Numbered from the stretch's first letter, positions 44,213-53,778 are shown. The stretch: 64,000 nt of DNA from Mycolicibacter sinensis (GCF_001667945.1 NZ_LZJK01000046.1:96385-160384); one strand, 5' to 3'. The notes: a model not told the origin generated them from the sequence alone. A program made the numbers and translations.

Positions 44213-46204
44213 ATGCTGGTTCGTCAGCATGAACGGGAGGTGGAAGAACTCGATGTTGAACTAGGGTTCCGCGAGGTGATTACCAGTAGCGGGGCCGTGA
44301 TGACGCTCCCCGCTGCAACCGCCGACCTGACCGACTGGGTGGCCGACCGGCGCAAGTTCCTTCCGGTGCAGTACGACGACTGGATGCAGGTGATTGCCGA
44401 CTTCCACGACAGCCTGGCAACGACCGGCCCGAAACTGACCAGCGTTGTCGCGGCGACCACGGCGCACGTCGAAGCACTTCTCCGAGATTTGTTCAAGTCC
44501 GACATCGCTGCCGACGGGAGCTGCACCTACACCATCGATGCCGCCAAGCGTGCGGATATACGGGCCCATCTGGAGCAACTTGCGACGGAGTTGTCGACCG
44601 AGGCGGCGATCGTCGCTGCGTGGCGCGACCTGGTGACCTCGGTTGAGAGGTTGAATCGGACCGTCGATGAAGTGTCATTCCGTCGTGACACCCTCTTCGC
44701 CGTCGCGCAAAGCCGAAACCTCGACGTGGTCGGCAGCTTCGGTCTGTTCGCCAGTCTGCGGGAGGTGCTCACCGACAACGCCGACGCGGTACAGAGGGAA
44801 CTGGACGGGGAAGCCGGGGTCGACCACATACCTGTCTTTCCGCCAACTTGGGAACCCACCGGGATCCCGGTCTGGCGGCGTCTACAGCTCTGTGAACGGA
44901 TTCTGACTCGCGAGCCGTACCGAGGGGATTGCATCGTCTGGCTGCGGCTCGCACCAACTTCGCTGCCTCAACACGAGGTCACGCACGGGCAGGTGACGTT
45001 CTATAACGCGTCCTGTCTCAGCGGCTGCGTCGGGCATCCCGAATTCGCGGACAACTTCCAAACCCCGCCTACCGAACTTCTCAGCCCCGTCTCGCCGGAG
45101 CACGCGCCGATCCTGCGCGACGGCGAGGTCGAGTGGGAGAACGACTGGAACATGACCTACGCACGGGTCGTACTCCCCGAGATCGAAGTGCACACGGCGG
45201 AGCGGAAGGCCCGGGTCCTCGTCGAGGCGCTGAAATCCGTCAACCACGCCACCAAGGACACGTGGCAGCTGTTGAACGGATCGATCCTGTTCGTCGATGG
45301 TGAACGCCGATCACGGTTCTCATGGGGCCCCAAACACGACATTCCGGATCGGTACTATCCGGAGAACGACTGGATGGGACGCGACGTCGAACGGATGTCG
45401 CGGTTCGACCGCCCGTTGGACGTCGGGTCAATGCAGGACCTCCAACAAGCCCTTGAACTGAGCACGGCCCTCAAGGCCGCAGCCGACGAGGGCCCCCAGG
45501 CCATCGTCATGACTGCGGTCCGAGCCCTTGAGCACGCGAATGTCTGGACCACCGGCGGGGTCAAGAACTGGGCCGACTTCGTCTCCAGCTACCTCAAGAA
45601 GGACCAGGCCAGGATTCGACTCGTCGAGTTCATCAGCTATTTCACCAGGGCCGCCATCGACAACGTTCCGGATCGCAGACCCGGTGCGCCAGCCCAGAAT
45701 GAACTGTTTGAAATCCGGTCCCGGCTGGAACGGTTCAGATGGCCGCACCAGGTGTTCCACGCTCGCGGCGCCGCAGACGAAGTCAGCGCACTGCACCGGA
45801 TCTACGCGGGCCACTGGCTAGCGCGCGGGCTCGGTGAGCTGGAAACAACCCTCGCAACACCGGCCGGCATGTACGCCCGGCTCGAGGAACAGGGCCGGCG
45901 GTTCGACCGTCAGCTGAAACGCCTGAAGAGACTGCGTAACTCCGCGATCCACGGCGGCCCCGTCTCCGATGCAGCTTGTGAGTCGGTAGCGACCTTCGCC
46001 TTCAACTTGGGTCACCAATGCCTCAATGAAGTCATGCGGGCATTACTGACGGGCCGCGACATTCCATCGCATATGGCCGATTACCGGGCGGATCGCATCG
46101 AAAGATTCGAACGCATCAGAACCGCAGGCGATGTCGACGCGTTGTTCGTCGCAAGTGAATATGACGAGAACCCAGCACCCGGTGAGCAGGAGGTCGGTGA
46201 GTGA
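44213..46204 (+). CDS. Large HEPN-motif protein of the defence operon
   Basis: 663-residue protein that I do not recognise as a named family. Near the C-terminus the stretch RLRNSAIHGG holds an R-x4-H motif (Arg575, His580), the catalytic signature of HEPN ribonucleases, inside a predicted all-helical region (about 430-625). The N-terminal 130 residues are helical; the middle (about 220-370) looks mixed and may be a sensor or binding domain. GAGGAGGG precedes ATG 44213. It is 91 bp after the methyltransferase, so probably in the same transcript but not translationally coupled. Its GC content is lower than neighbouring core genes. An RNase or abortive-infection effector role is an inference. 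Confidence 0.6.
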   Translation: MLVRQHEREVEELDVELGFREVITSSGAVMTLPAATADLTDWVADRRKFLPVQYDDWMQVIADFHDSLATTGPKLTSVVAATTAHVEALLRDLFKSDIAADGSCTYTIDAAKRADIRAHLEQLATELSTEAAIVAAWRDLVTSVERLNRTVDEVSFRRDTLFAVAQSRNLDVVGSFGLFASLREVLTDNADAVQRELDGEAGVDHIPVFPPTWEPTGIPVWRRLQLCERILTREPYRGDCIVWLRLAPTSLPQHEVTHGQVTFYNASCLSGCVGHPEFADNFQTPPTELLSPVSPEHAPILRDGEVEWENDWNMTYARVVLPEIEVHTAERKARVLVEALKSVNHATKDTWQLLNGSILFVDGERRSRFSWGPKHDIPDRYYPENDWMGRDVERMSRFDRPLDVGSMQDLQQALELSTALKAAADEGPQAIVMTAVRALEHANVWTTGGVKNWADFVSSYLKKDQARIRLVEFISYFTRAAIDNVPDRRPGAPAQNELFEIRSRLERFRWPHQVFHARGAADEVSALHRIYAGHWLARGLGELETTLATPAGMYARLEEQGRRFDRQLKRLKRLRNSAIHGGPVSDAACESVATFAFNLGHQCLNEVMRALLTGRDIPSHMADYRADRIERFERIRTAGDVDALFVASEYDENPAPGEQEVGE

Positions 46205-46211
46205 GCGAGCC

Positions 46212-46391
46212 ATGCCAAAACTAGCCTTCGACAAGGGAGTCGGGACCGGTCTGGCCAAGCTGGGCAAGCCGATCACCAAACTCGTCACCGAGGCCTTCGA
46301 CGAGTTCGATGCCGCCGCGCCTACCGAGCTGCCTCTAGAGAAGACCGCCAATCTCCCCAGGGCGGATCACTTCACCTGTGAAATGCGATGA
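46212..46391 (+). CDS. Short ORF at the end of the defence operon, possibly truncated
   Basis: 59-residue product (MPKLAFDKGVGTGLAKLGKP...) starting 7 bp after the HEPN gene. The first 45 residues look like a plausible N-terminus. The last about 19 are read through the antisense of the XRE antitoxin's 3' end. This suggests a further operon gene that was cut when the toxin-antitoxin pair arrived. It may equally be a small intact gene. Confidence 0.4.
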   Translation: MPKLAFDKGVGTGLAKLGKPITKLVTEAFDEFDAAAPTELPLEKTANLPRADHFTCEMR

Positions 46392-46682
46392 GGACGGCGT
46401 TGTGGACAAAGCTGGGCTAGTAGAAGTCGTTTCGACCGTGTACCGGATCATCGCACCGACGGCCTCGGCGTAGCGGTTGATCGTGGCCATCGTCGGATTG
46501 GTTCCCCCTGACTCGAAACGCGTCACCGCGCTGCGATCGACTCCCATCGCCCGGGCAACGTCGGCCGGCTTGAGCCCGCGCCGTTGGCGCACGGCTATCA
46601 GCTCGCGGATCAGGTGGTTCTCGGATCGCGCGAGGTCGACACCGAGCCGGTCAGCAGCGGGCACCCCGTCTGCGACACCCAT
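46335..46682 (-). CDS. XRE-family antitoxin (HigA-like)
   Basis: 115-residue protein with a clear XRE HTH (residues about 24-80: RGLKPADVARAMGVDRSAVTRFESGGTNPTMATINRYAEAVG). The C-terminal tail is Ser/Thr-rich and disordered. ATG 46682 has GGAGGTGA at good spacing. It lies downstream of the toxin-like gene (toxin first, antitoxin second), the order of HigBA modules. The palindrome at 46713-46730 just upstream is a likely autoregulatory site. Confidence 0.8.
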   Translation of the reverse strand: MGVADGVPAADRLGVDLARSENHLIRELIAVRQRRGLKPADVARAMGVDRSAVTRFESGGTNPTMATINRYAEAVGAMIRYTVETTSTSPALSTTPSSSHFTGEVIRPGEIGGLL

Positions 46683-46712
46683 CGCCTTCACCTCCTCCCC
46701 GCGCAACACCGC

Positions 46713-46730
46713 GTTGATTTATAAGTCAAC
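46713..46730. promoter_or_regulatory. Palindromic operator before the XRE gene
   Basis: GTTGATTTATAAGTCAAC is an 18-bp palindrome with one mismatched pair, in the 49-bp gap between the toxin and antitoxin genes. It overlaps TTGACT and TTATAA promoter-like elements on the minus strand. This fits an antitoxin-specific promoter repressed by the XRE protein. Confidence 0.6.
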
Positions 46731-46731
46731 G

Positions 46732-47244
46732 TTATACCTTCTGTGCCCGCTCGCGCCAGCCCGTTTTCGGCGTACGCGATTCGCACCAACGGATCAGCTT
46801 CCACATCGCGTCGATCATCTGCCGCGTCTGCTTCCGACCGGCGTCGCGGTCTCTGCCCCGCTTCTGCCCGATCGACAGCCCCAACACCAGATCGGGCGGA
46901 TCGTTTGGCTCACCGAAATACAGCCGATACTGCGCGGCGTCGCCGAGACGGCTCGCACGTTGGGGGGTTCGCTCCTCCACCCGCAGCTCACCGAGCCAGG
47001 GCACGGATCGACCCCGGAACGTAGCCGACCTGACCCGCTCGCCGACCGGTGCACTGTAGTCGTAGCCGTTCGCATCAAAAGGCAGCCCGTACTGCTCGGA
47101 ATCCGCAATCAGGGCAACCAGCTTCGCCCACGCACCGCGATCTGCCACGTGAAGGTCGTCCAGGCTGGGCTGCGCAAGGGTGGTGTCCCACCGGCATCCG
47201 GCCGCATTGACACGTCCCCGCTTGGCAGCCGCTGGGATGTCCAT
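46732..47244 (-). CDS. HigB/RelE-like putative toxin
   Basis: 170-residue protein paired with the XRE antitoxin. The C-terminal half (RGRSVPWLGELRVEER...YRLYFGEPNDPPDLVLGLSIGQKRGRD...QTRQMIDAMWKLIRWCESR) resembles phage Gp49/HigB-like RelE-superfamily proteins, where such pairs are mRNA interferases. Catalytic residues are not certain. ATG 47244 is chosen because GGAGGGGG precedes it by about eight bases; the frame is open upstream to 47406 without a ribosome site. Confidence 0.6.
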   Translation of the reverse strand: MDIPAAAKRGRVNAAGCRWDTTLAQPSLDDLHVADRGAWAKLVALIADSEQYGLPFDANGYDYSAPVGERVRSATFRGRSVPWLGELRVEERTPQRASRLGDAAQYRLYFGEPNDPPDLVLGLSIGQKRGRDRDAGRKQTRQMIDAMWKLIRWCESRTPKTGWRERAQKV

Positions 47245-47474
47245 CGACAAAACCCCCTCCGTCAAGCGGAGCCTCTCGCACCGCCAGCTATTGGGCGAAC
47301 TTGCCACCAGCGTGACACGACGGTCTGACAGGTCGTTTTCGTCCCGACGCGTTCGCATGCGCCCTATGCCTGTCAGCCGGACCTTAGGACCCTCGACTGA
47401 CACCACTGGAGCGTGCCGAACACCCGCCCGCCTTAGCCGCCAGGTTGCCGAACCGGCGCTCTAGACTGCGCACT
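47245..47474. promoter_or_regulatory. Divergent intergenic region, toxin and MbcA-like HTH gene
   Basis: A 230-bp gap between divergent starts. It contains a spaced inverted pair CTGACAGG/CCTGTCAG (about 47325 and 47367). No clear attachment site or tRNA fragment is visible. Confidence 0.3.
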
Positions 47475-48050
47475 ATGGGCACGGCCTTGCATGCACTGCT
47501 GGCCAAGCATCAAATCGGCCTGACAAGCGATGAGGTTCTCGCTGAACTGGACTCCGGCTTCGCCGCTCTCGCCGGTGCCGGAGCCGAACCGCTGTCGACG
47601 GCTGAAGCGGACTTTCTCGGCCAGCACACCGGCATTGGCGCAGCGGTCGATGACTGGTCCCCGATCACAGAGCGCAGTTCCCGCTCCCGCGCGGCTGTGC
47701 GCGAACTCGCCGAGGCCCTCTCCGGATCGGTCACCATCAAGGAAGCCGCCGCGATCCTCGGGGTAAATCGTTCCCAGGTGTCACGGCTCATCACCAGGGG
47801 CACGCTGTGGGCGTTCGATCTTCGGAGTCGTCGACGCATCCCGCGATGGCAGTTCCTCGACGCGGGACTGTTGCCCGGGTTGGCCACCATCGTGCCTGCG
47901 ATACAAGCGGGAACCACCCCGGCGGTGATGGATGCGTTCATGCGCACCGCACAACCGGATTTCGAGGATCGAACCCCGATCGACTATCTCGCGGCCGGTG
48001 GCGACTCCGCCCTGATCGCAGGCTTTCTCGCGGATCTCGAACACTGGTGA
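47475..48050 (+). CDS. HTH protein with MbcA/DUF2384-like C-terminus
   Basis: 191-residue protein. Residues about 85-135 form an excisionase/MerR-like HTH (VTIKEAAAILGVNRSQVSRLITRGTLWAF...). The C-terminal FMRTAQPDFEDRTPIDYLAAGGDSALIAGFL resembles the toxin-binding end of Xre-MbcA-ParS antitoxins. No RES-type toxin gene lies beside it, so it may be an orphan antitoxin or a regulator. ATG 47475 is the first plausible start; no strong ribosome site is seen. Confidence 0.55.
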   Translation: MGTALHALLAKHQIGLTSDEVLAELDSGFAALAGAGAEPLSTAEADFLGQHTGIGAAVDDWSPITERSSRSRAAVRELAEALSGSVTIKEAAAILGVNRSQVSRLITRGTLWAFDLRSRRRIPRWQFLDAGLLPGLATIVPAIQAGTTPAVMDAFMRTAQPDFEDRTPIDYLAAGGDSALIAGFLADLEHW

Positions 48051-48154
48051 CCGAGCGCCCACATCGCGGGCGCCGCAAGCGCTGTCGCATCGGCTGAGAG
48101 GGCCGGCCCGACAGACCTGTGTCGCGCATAGGCGGGCAACACACCGATGCCCTC

Positions 48155-48172
48155 CCCCAGTGGCGCCTGGGG
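48155..48172. terminator. Hairpin between convergent genes
   Basis: Perfect 6-bp stem CCCCAG/CTGGGG with a 6-base loop in the 137-bp gap between the HTH gene and the convergent amidohydrolase. It may terminate both. There is no T-tract. Confidence 0.35.
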
Positions 48173-48187
48173 CACCTGCGACAGCCC

Positions 48188-49921
48188 CTACCCCAGCACC
48201 TTCCCGTAGGTCTGCCGCCCCATCAGATACGTCGCCTCGACCGCGACGTCGCGCAGGTCGGCTGGCGGCACCCGGCGCGGATTGTCGGAGAGCACCACCA
48301 GATCCGCGTACTTGCCGGCCTCCAGGCTGCCGATCTCGGTATCCAACCGCAGCTGCCAGGCGGCGTTGAGCGTCTGCGCCCTGATCGCGGCGTCGACACC
48401 GATCCGCTGCTCGGGGGCCAACACCCGGCCGCTGCCCTTGGCGATCCGGTTCACCGCGGTGGCGATGTTGCCGATCGGGTCGGGCGGGGTGACGGTGCCG
48501 TCGTTGTGGAAGGAGGCGCGCAGCCCGGCATCGAAAGCCGAGCGCGCCGACATCCAGTGCGCCCCGTGATCGGGGCCGAACAGTTTGTTCACCAGCACAT
48601 CTCCCCAGAAGTAGATGTGCTCGATGAACAGGCTCGGGGTGACGCCCAGGTGCGCCGCCCGGGCGAACTGGTCGGGCCGCATCGCGCCGACGTGTTCGAG
48701 CCGGGGCCGCAGCGCCGGGGGCACCTGCGCCTGCTCGAAGACGTCCAGCACGACGTCGATCGCGGCGTCACCGTGCACATGGCAGGAGACCTGCCAGCGC
48801 TGATCGATGAAAGCCGTTGCCAGCTCCTGGATCTGCTCGGGGGTGTAGTTCATCCCGCCGCGGTGGTCGCGGCCCAGGCCCATGCTCGCCGTGGTCGCAT
48901 TGTTCAGATACGGGAAGGTGGTGAAGATGTTGCCCTGCCATGGCGACCCGTCCGCCCACAGCTTCATCCCGATCTTGTCGAACAGCACGTCCGCGCCGGC
49001 CCGCTTGCCGCGCACATTGTTCGGGTCTTCGGCCAGCTCCGGCGTACCGATCTCGTAGGCACGGACGCGCACTGCGCAGTCGGCCTGCTGGGCCAGCTTG
49101 CTGAACACCTCCGATTGCGAGCGCGCGTCATAGGAGTGCTCGGTGGCCGTGGCGATACCCGCGCGGGCCAGCTGCGCATAGGCCCAGCGCAGATTGTCAC
49201 CGGCGTTGGCCATGATCGCCCCGGAGAACGGAGCGGTCAGCGCCTTCAGCGCCGCCGCCTCGCGCACCTCGCCACTCAGCTGCCCGTCGGGCCCGTGCAG
49301 ATACTGCGCCCCGGCCGGGTTGGGGGTGGTCTTGGTGATCCCGGCCGCGGCGAACGCGGCGGTGTTGGCGTAGCCGGCGTGCCCGCTGTTGCTGATGATC
49401 ACGACCGGGTTGTGCGGCGCCAATCGGTCCAGCTCGGTGCGGCTGAACGGACGCAGCCCGGTCTGCAGCAGCGGGTCCACCCCGTTGAGCAGGATCGGCT
49501 GGCCCTTGGGTGTGTCGGCCACCGCCTCGGTGAGCTTTTCGAACACGCCGCCGGCGCTTGAGACCGTGAAGGGGCGCACGTCGATGGCCGGCGGGGCCAA
49601 GGTGGTGCCCATCTCGAACGGGTGGCCATGCGGTTCCACGAACGCCGGCAGCAACGCCCGCCCGCGCAGGTCGACCACCGTGGTCCCCGATCCGCGCAGC
49701 CGCAGCACCTCCTCGGCAGTGCCCACCTTGCTGATCCGGGCGCCGGTGACCGCGAGCGCTTCGGCCTCGGGAAGCCCTGGCGCCACCGTCACCACCGGGC
49801 CGCCGATGAAGATGGTGTCCGCGCCCGGCCCCCGCGATCCGCATCCGGCGAGCCCGCCGACCGCCGTGCCGGCCGCCGCAGCGGCCATCCCCGCCAGGAA
49901 CCGTCGCCTGCTCGTCGTCAC
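48188..49921 (-). CDS. Tat-exported lipoprotein amidohydrolase (YtcJ type)
   Basis: 577-residue member of the amidohydrolase 3 family. The N-terminus is a twin-arginine signal (TSRRRFLAG, Arg5-7) ending in a lipobox GLAGC with Cys27, so it is predicted to be folded in the cytoplasm, exported, and lipid-anchored. Metal-site blocks are EPHGHPFE, HVHGDAAID and FHNDG. The C-terminus carries the usual LEAGKYADLVVLSDNP. The substrate is unknown. The start is GTG 49921 with a distant GAGGAAGAG. Confidence 0.8.
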   Translation of the reverse strand: MTTSRRRFLAGMAAAAAGTAVGGLAGCGSRGPGADTIFIGGPVVTVAPGLPEAEALAVTGARISKVGTAEEVLRLRGSGTTVVDLRGRALLPAFVEPHGHPFEMGTTLAPPAIDVRPFTVSSAGGVFEKLTEAVADTPKGQPILLNGVDPLLQTGLRPFSRTELDRLAPHNPVVIISNSGHAGYANTAAFAAAGITKTTPNPAGAQYLHGPDGQLSGEVREAAALKALTAPFSGAIMANAGDNLRWAYAQLARAGIATATEHSYDARSQSEVFSKLAQQADCAVRVRAYEIGTPELAEDPNNVRGKRAGADVLFDKIGMKLWADGSPWQGNIFTTFPYLNNATTASMGLGRDHRGGMNYTPEQIQELATAFIDQRWQVSCHVHGDAAIDVVLDVFEQAQVPPALRPRLEHVGAMRPDQFARAAHLGVTPSLFIEHIYFWGDVLVNKLFGPDHGAHWMSARSAFDAGLRASFHNDGTVTPPDPIGNIATAVNRIAKGSGRVLAPEQRIGVDAAIRAQTLNAAWQLRLDTEIGSLEAGKYADLVVLSDNPRRVPPADLRDVAVEATYLMGRQTYGKVLG

Positions 49922-50039
49922 CGTGTGTCTGCTCTTCCTCAGTCGCAGTCGACCGCCGCCGCCAGCGGCCTTACGCGGTTCACGCGACGAGTATGGCAGC
50001 GACCCGCGCGCGTGCGCCGACCAGCCACCCGGCGGCGCA

Positions 50040-50852
50040 TCAGGTCAGGTCGTCGTGGTCACCGCGGACCCAGGCGGCGTGCCGGTCGGCCGAGAACCGG
50101 ACCGCGGCCGCGGCGTCGGTGTCGATGGTGTTCGCCTGCAGCCCGTAGATGCGGTCGAAGCGCAACCGCGCCAAGGTGTCGGCCATCCGGTGCACCACCG
50201 CGGCTGAGAGCGGAATCCGATTCGGATAGCTGCGCAGGAACGCCACGGTACGCCGGTCCGGGTTCGGGAAGATGGTGTCACCGACCAGCAGCACCCCGCG
50301 CCCGTCGGCGCCGTCGTCCCAGCAGGCCACCGCGCTGCCGGGGAAATGGCCACCGACCTGTACAACCGCGAGGGTCGGCGTCAACTCCAGCCGGTCCGAC
50401 CAGTAGCTGATCACCGGGTCAGGGCGCATCACCCAGCGCGCGTCGGCGGCGTTGACGTAGACCGGCACCCCACCGAGCCGGCGGCTCCACTGCACCTGGG
50501 CGCCGAACATGTGCGGGTGGCTTGCGACGATCCCGACGACCGGGCCGTGCTCGGTCACCGCGGCCACCGCGGCGTCGTCGAGGAACCCCGAGGGATCCCA
50601 CAGCACGTTCCCGCCCGCAGTGCACACCAGCTTGCCCAGCTGGCCGATGCCGAGCGGCGGGGTGCTGCCGACCGCGATCAGCCCGGGTTCCAAGTCGGCG
50701 ACGGTGGAGCGCATCCCCTCGGCGACCAGCTCCTCGAGCGTCGCCCACTGCTGGCCCTCGGCCGGCACCCACTGCCGCTCGTCGGCACAGATCGCGCAGA
50801 CATCCGGCGTGGCAGCGTGCTCGACGCCGCATGTCCGGCACAGCCAGAACAC
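50040..50852 (-). CDS. MBL-fold hydrolase with N-terminal rubredoxin-like zinc ribbon
   Basis: 270-residue protein. Cys5/Cys8 and Cys19/Cys22 (CRTC, CAIC) form a small zinc ribbon. A metallo-beta-lactamase fold follows, but the usual HxHxDH is reduced to SHPHMFG. Later segments GGHFPGS and LLVGDTIF supply another His and the bridging Asp. Metal content may therefore be reduced. The start is GTG 50852, 14 bases after the SufT-like gene, so it belongs to the 3' end of the suf transcript. Confidence 0.7.
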   Translation of the reverse strand: MFWLCRTCGVEHAATPDVCAICADERQWVPAEGQQWATLEELVAEGMRSTVADLEPGLIAVGSTPPLGIGQLGKLVCTAGGNVLWDPSGFLDDAAVAAVTEHGPVVGIVASHPHMFGAQVQWSRRLGGVPVYVNAADARWVMRPDPVISYWSDRLELTPTLAVVQVGGHFPGSAVACWDDGADGRGVLLVGDTIFPNPDRRTVAFLRSYPNRIPLSAAVVHRMADTLARLRFDRIYGLQANTIDTDAAAAVRFSADRHAAWVRGDHDDLT

Positions 50853-50866
50853 GCGGCCGGCTCCGC

Positions 50867-51208
50867 TTAGACCGTGAAGCCGACGGCGCGCATCATCTCG
50901 CGGCCCTCGTCGGTGATCTTGTCGGGGCCCCAGGCCGGCTCCCACACCCAGGACAGGTCGACCTTTTTGACCAGGCCCGCGCCCACCGTGGCGTTCTCGA
51001 TCTGCTCGGCGATCATGTCCTGCAGCGGGCAGGCCGGCGAGGTGAGCGTCATGGTCACGACGGCGGCCGGGCCGTCCTCGTCCTGCCGGATCGACAGGTC
51101 GTACATCAACCCCAGGTCGACGACGTTGATGCCGATCTCGGGGTCGATGACGTCATGCATCGACTCCTCGACCTCGGCCAACAAGTCTTCCGGTGCGGTT
51201 TCGCTCAT
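50867..51208 (-). CDS. sufT: SufT-like metal-sulfur cluster assembly factor (DUF59)
   Basis: 113-residue MIP18/DUF59-family protein that assists maturation of iron-sulfur proteins. Motifs: VIDPEIGINVVDLGLMYDL and TSPACPLQDMI with the conserved Cys. ATG 51208 overlaps the SufU stop as ATGA. Corresponds to Rv1466. Confidence 0.9.
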   Translation of the reverse strand: MSETAPEDLLAEVEESMHDVIDPEIGINVVDLGLMYDLSIRQDEDGPAAVVTMTLTSPACPLQDMIAEQIENATVGAGLVKKVDLSWVWEPAWGPDKITDEGREMMRAVGFTV

Positions 51209-51702
51209 TGCTCCATCTCCTGAGTTGTCACACCGGCCGATGCCAGCGCGTGTTCTTCTGTCTTTGCAAGCGTTTGCGCCAACGCGTCCTTGAATGCCAT
51301 CCAGCCGAGCAGCGCGCACTTGACCCGTGCCGGATACTTGGCCACCCCGGCGAACGCGACCCCGTCGCCGAGCACCTCCTCGTCGCCCGCCACGGTCCCC
51401 CGCGACGAGATCATCTCGTGGAACGCGTCGAAGGTCGCCAGCGCTTGCGGAATCGTCGTTCCGATCACCTCGCAGGCCAGCACCGAGGTCGCCGCCTGCG
51501 AGATCGAGCAGCCCTGCCCGTCATAGGAGATGTCGGCGATCGTCGTGCCGTCATCGGAGAGCGCCACCCGCAGGGTCAACTCGTCACCGCAGGTCGGGTT
51601 GACGTGGTGCACTTCGGCGCCGTACGGCTCGCGCAGGCCACGGTGCTGCGGGTGCTTGTAGTGATCGAGGATCACTTCCTGATAGAACTGCTCCAGCCGC
51701 AT
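51205..51702 (-). CDS. sufU: SufU, zinc-dependent sulfurtransferase
   Basis: 165-residue IscU/SufU-fold protein that accepts sulfur from the SufS cysteine desulfurase. Cys38 (NPTCGD), Cys65 (GQGCSIS) and Cys129 (RVKCALLGW), with Asp40, are the conserved ligands. It is four bases after sufS. Corresponds to Rv1465. Confidence 0.94.
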   Translation of the reverse strand: MRLEQFYQEVILDHYKHPQHRGLREPYGAEVHHVNPTCGDELTLRVALSDDGTTIADISYDGQGCSISQAATSVLACEVIGTTIPQALATFDAFHEMISSRGTVAGDEEVLGDGVAFAGVAKYPARVKCALLGWMAFKDALAQTLAKTEEHALASAGVTTQEMEQ

Positions 51703-51706
51703 CCGG

Positions 51707-52966
<1,260 letters not shown>

Positions 52967-53749
52967 TCAGGCCTCCGCTGTCGCCTCGGCGGTGAAGCGT
53001 TCGTAGCCGTTCTCCTCCAGCTCGTCGGCGAGTTCCGGACCGCCCGACTCGACGATGCGCCCACCGGCGAAGACGTGCACGAACTGCGGCTGGATGTACC
53101 GCAGGATGCGGGTGTAGTGCGTGATCAGCAGCACGCCGCCGTTCTCGGCCTCCTGGTAGCGGTTCACCCCTTCGCTGACCACCCGCAGCGCGTCGACGTC
53201 CAGGCCCGAGTCGGTCTCGTCCAGGATCGCGATCTTGGGCTTGAGCAGGCTCAGCTGCAGAATCTCGTGGCGCTTCTTCTCCCCGCCGGAGAAGCCTTCG
53301 TTGACGTTGCGCTCGGCGAAACCCGAATCGATGCCCAGCTCGGCGAACGCCGCGCGTTGCTCCTTGATCCAGGTCCGCAGCTTCGGGGCCTCCCCGCGCA
53401 CGGCGGTCACCGCGGTGCGCAGGAAGTTCGACATCGACACACCCGGCACCTCGACCGGGTACTGCATGGCGAGGAACAGACCGGCGCGGGCGCGTTCGTC
53501 CACGGTCATCTCCAGCACGTCCTGGCCGTCGAGGGTGATCGATCCGGACGTCACGGTGTACTTGGGGTGGCCGGCGATCGCGTACGACAGGGTGGACTTG
53601 CCCGACCCGTTCGGCCCCATCAGGGCGTGCGTCTCACCGGAGTTCACCGTCAGGTCGACGCCGTGCAGGATCGGGATAGCCGAGGTGCCGTCATCGGCGC
53701 CGCCCGGGGAGACACTGACGTGCAGGCCCTTGATTTCCAGTGTGCTCAT
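52967..53749 (-). CDS. sufC: SufC ATPase
   Basis: 260-residue ABC-type ATPase of the SufBCD scaffold. Walker A GPNGSGKST, SufC-type signature FSGGEKKRHEILQ and Walker B IAILDETDSGLD are present. It drives the conformational change in SufB-SufD during cluster assembly. Corresponds to Rv1463. Confidence 0.97.
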   Translation of the reverse strand: MSTLEIKGLHVSVSPGGADDGTSAIPILHGVDLTVNSGETHALMGPNGSGKSTLSYAIAGHPKYTVTSGSITLDGQDVLEMTVDERARAGLFLAMQYPVEVPGVSMSNFLRTAVTAVRGEAPKLRTWIKEQRAAFAELGIDSGFAERNVNEGFSGGEKKRHEILQLSLLKPKIAILDETDSGLDVDALRVVSEGVNRYQEAENGGVLLITHYTRILRYIQPQFVHVFAGGRIVESGGPELADELEENGYERFTAEATAEA

Positions 53750-53778
53750 TGGTGATTGGTGTCCTTAAGTCGTGGTGG

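Noticed and set aside
43719..44213. 165-codon frame overlapping the end of the methyltransferase
   Set aside because: It is Arg/Pro-rich out-of-frame sequence over a conserved gene and ends at the HEPN gene start without its own ribosome site.
47245..47474. Attachment site or CRISPR-like repeats at the island border
   Set aside because: Only a short spaced inverted pair is present, with no direct repeat shared with the left border and no integrase gene.
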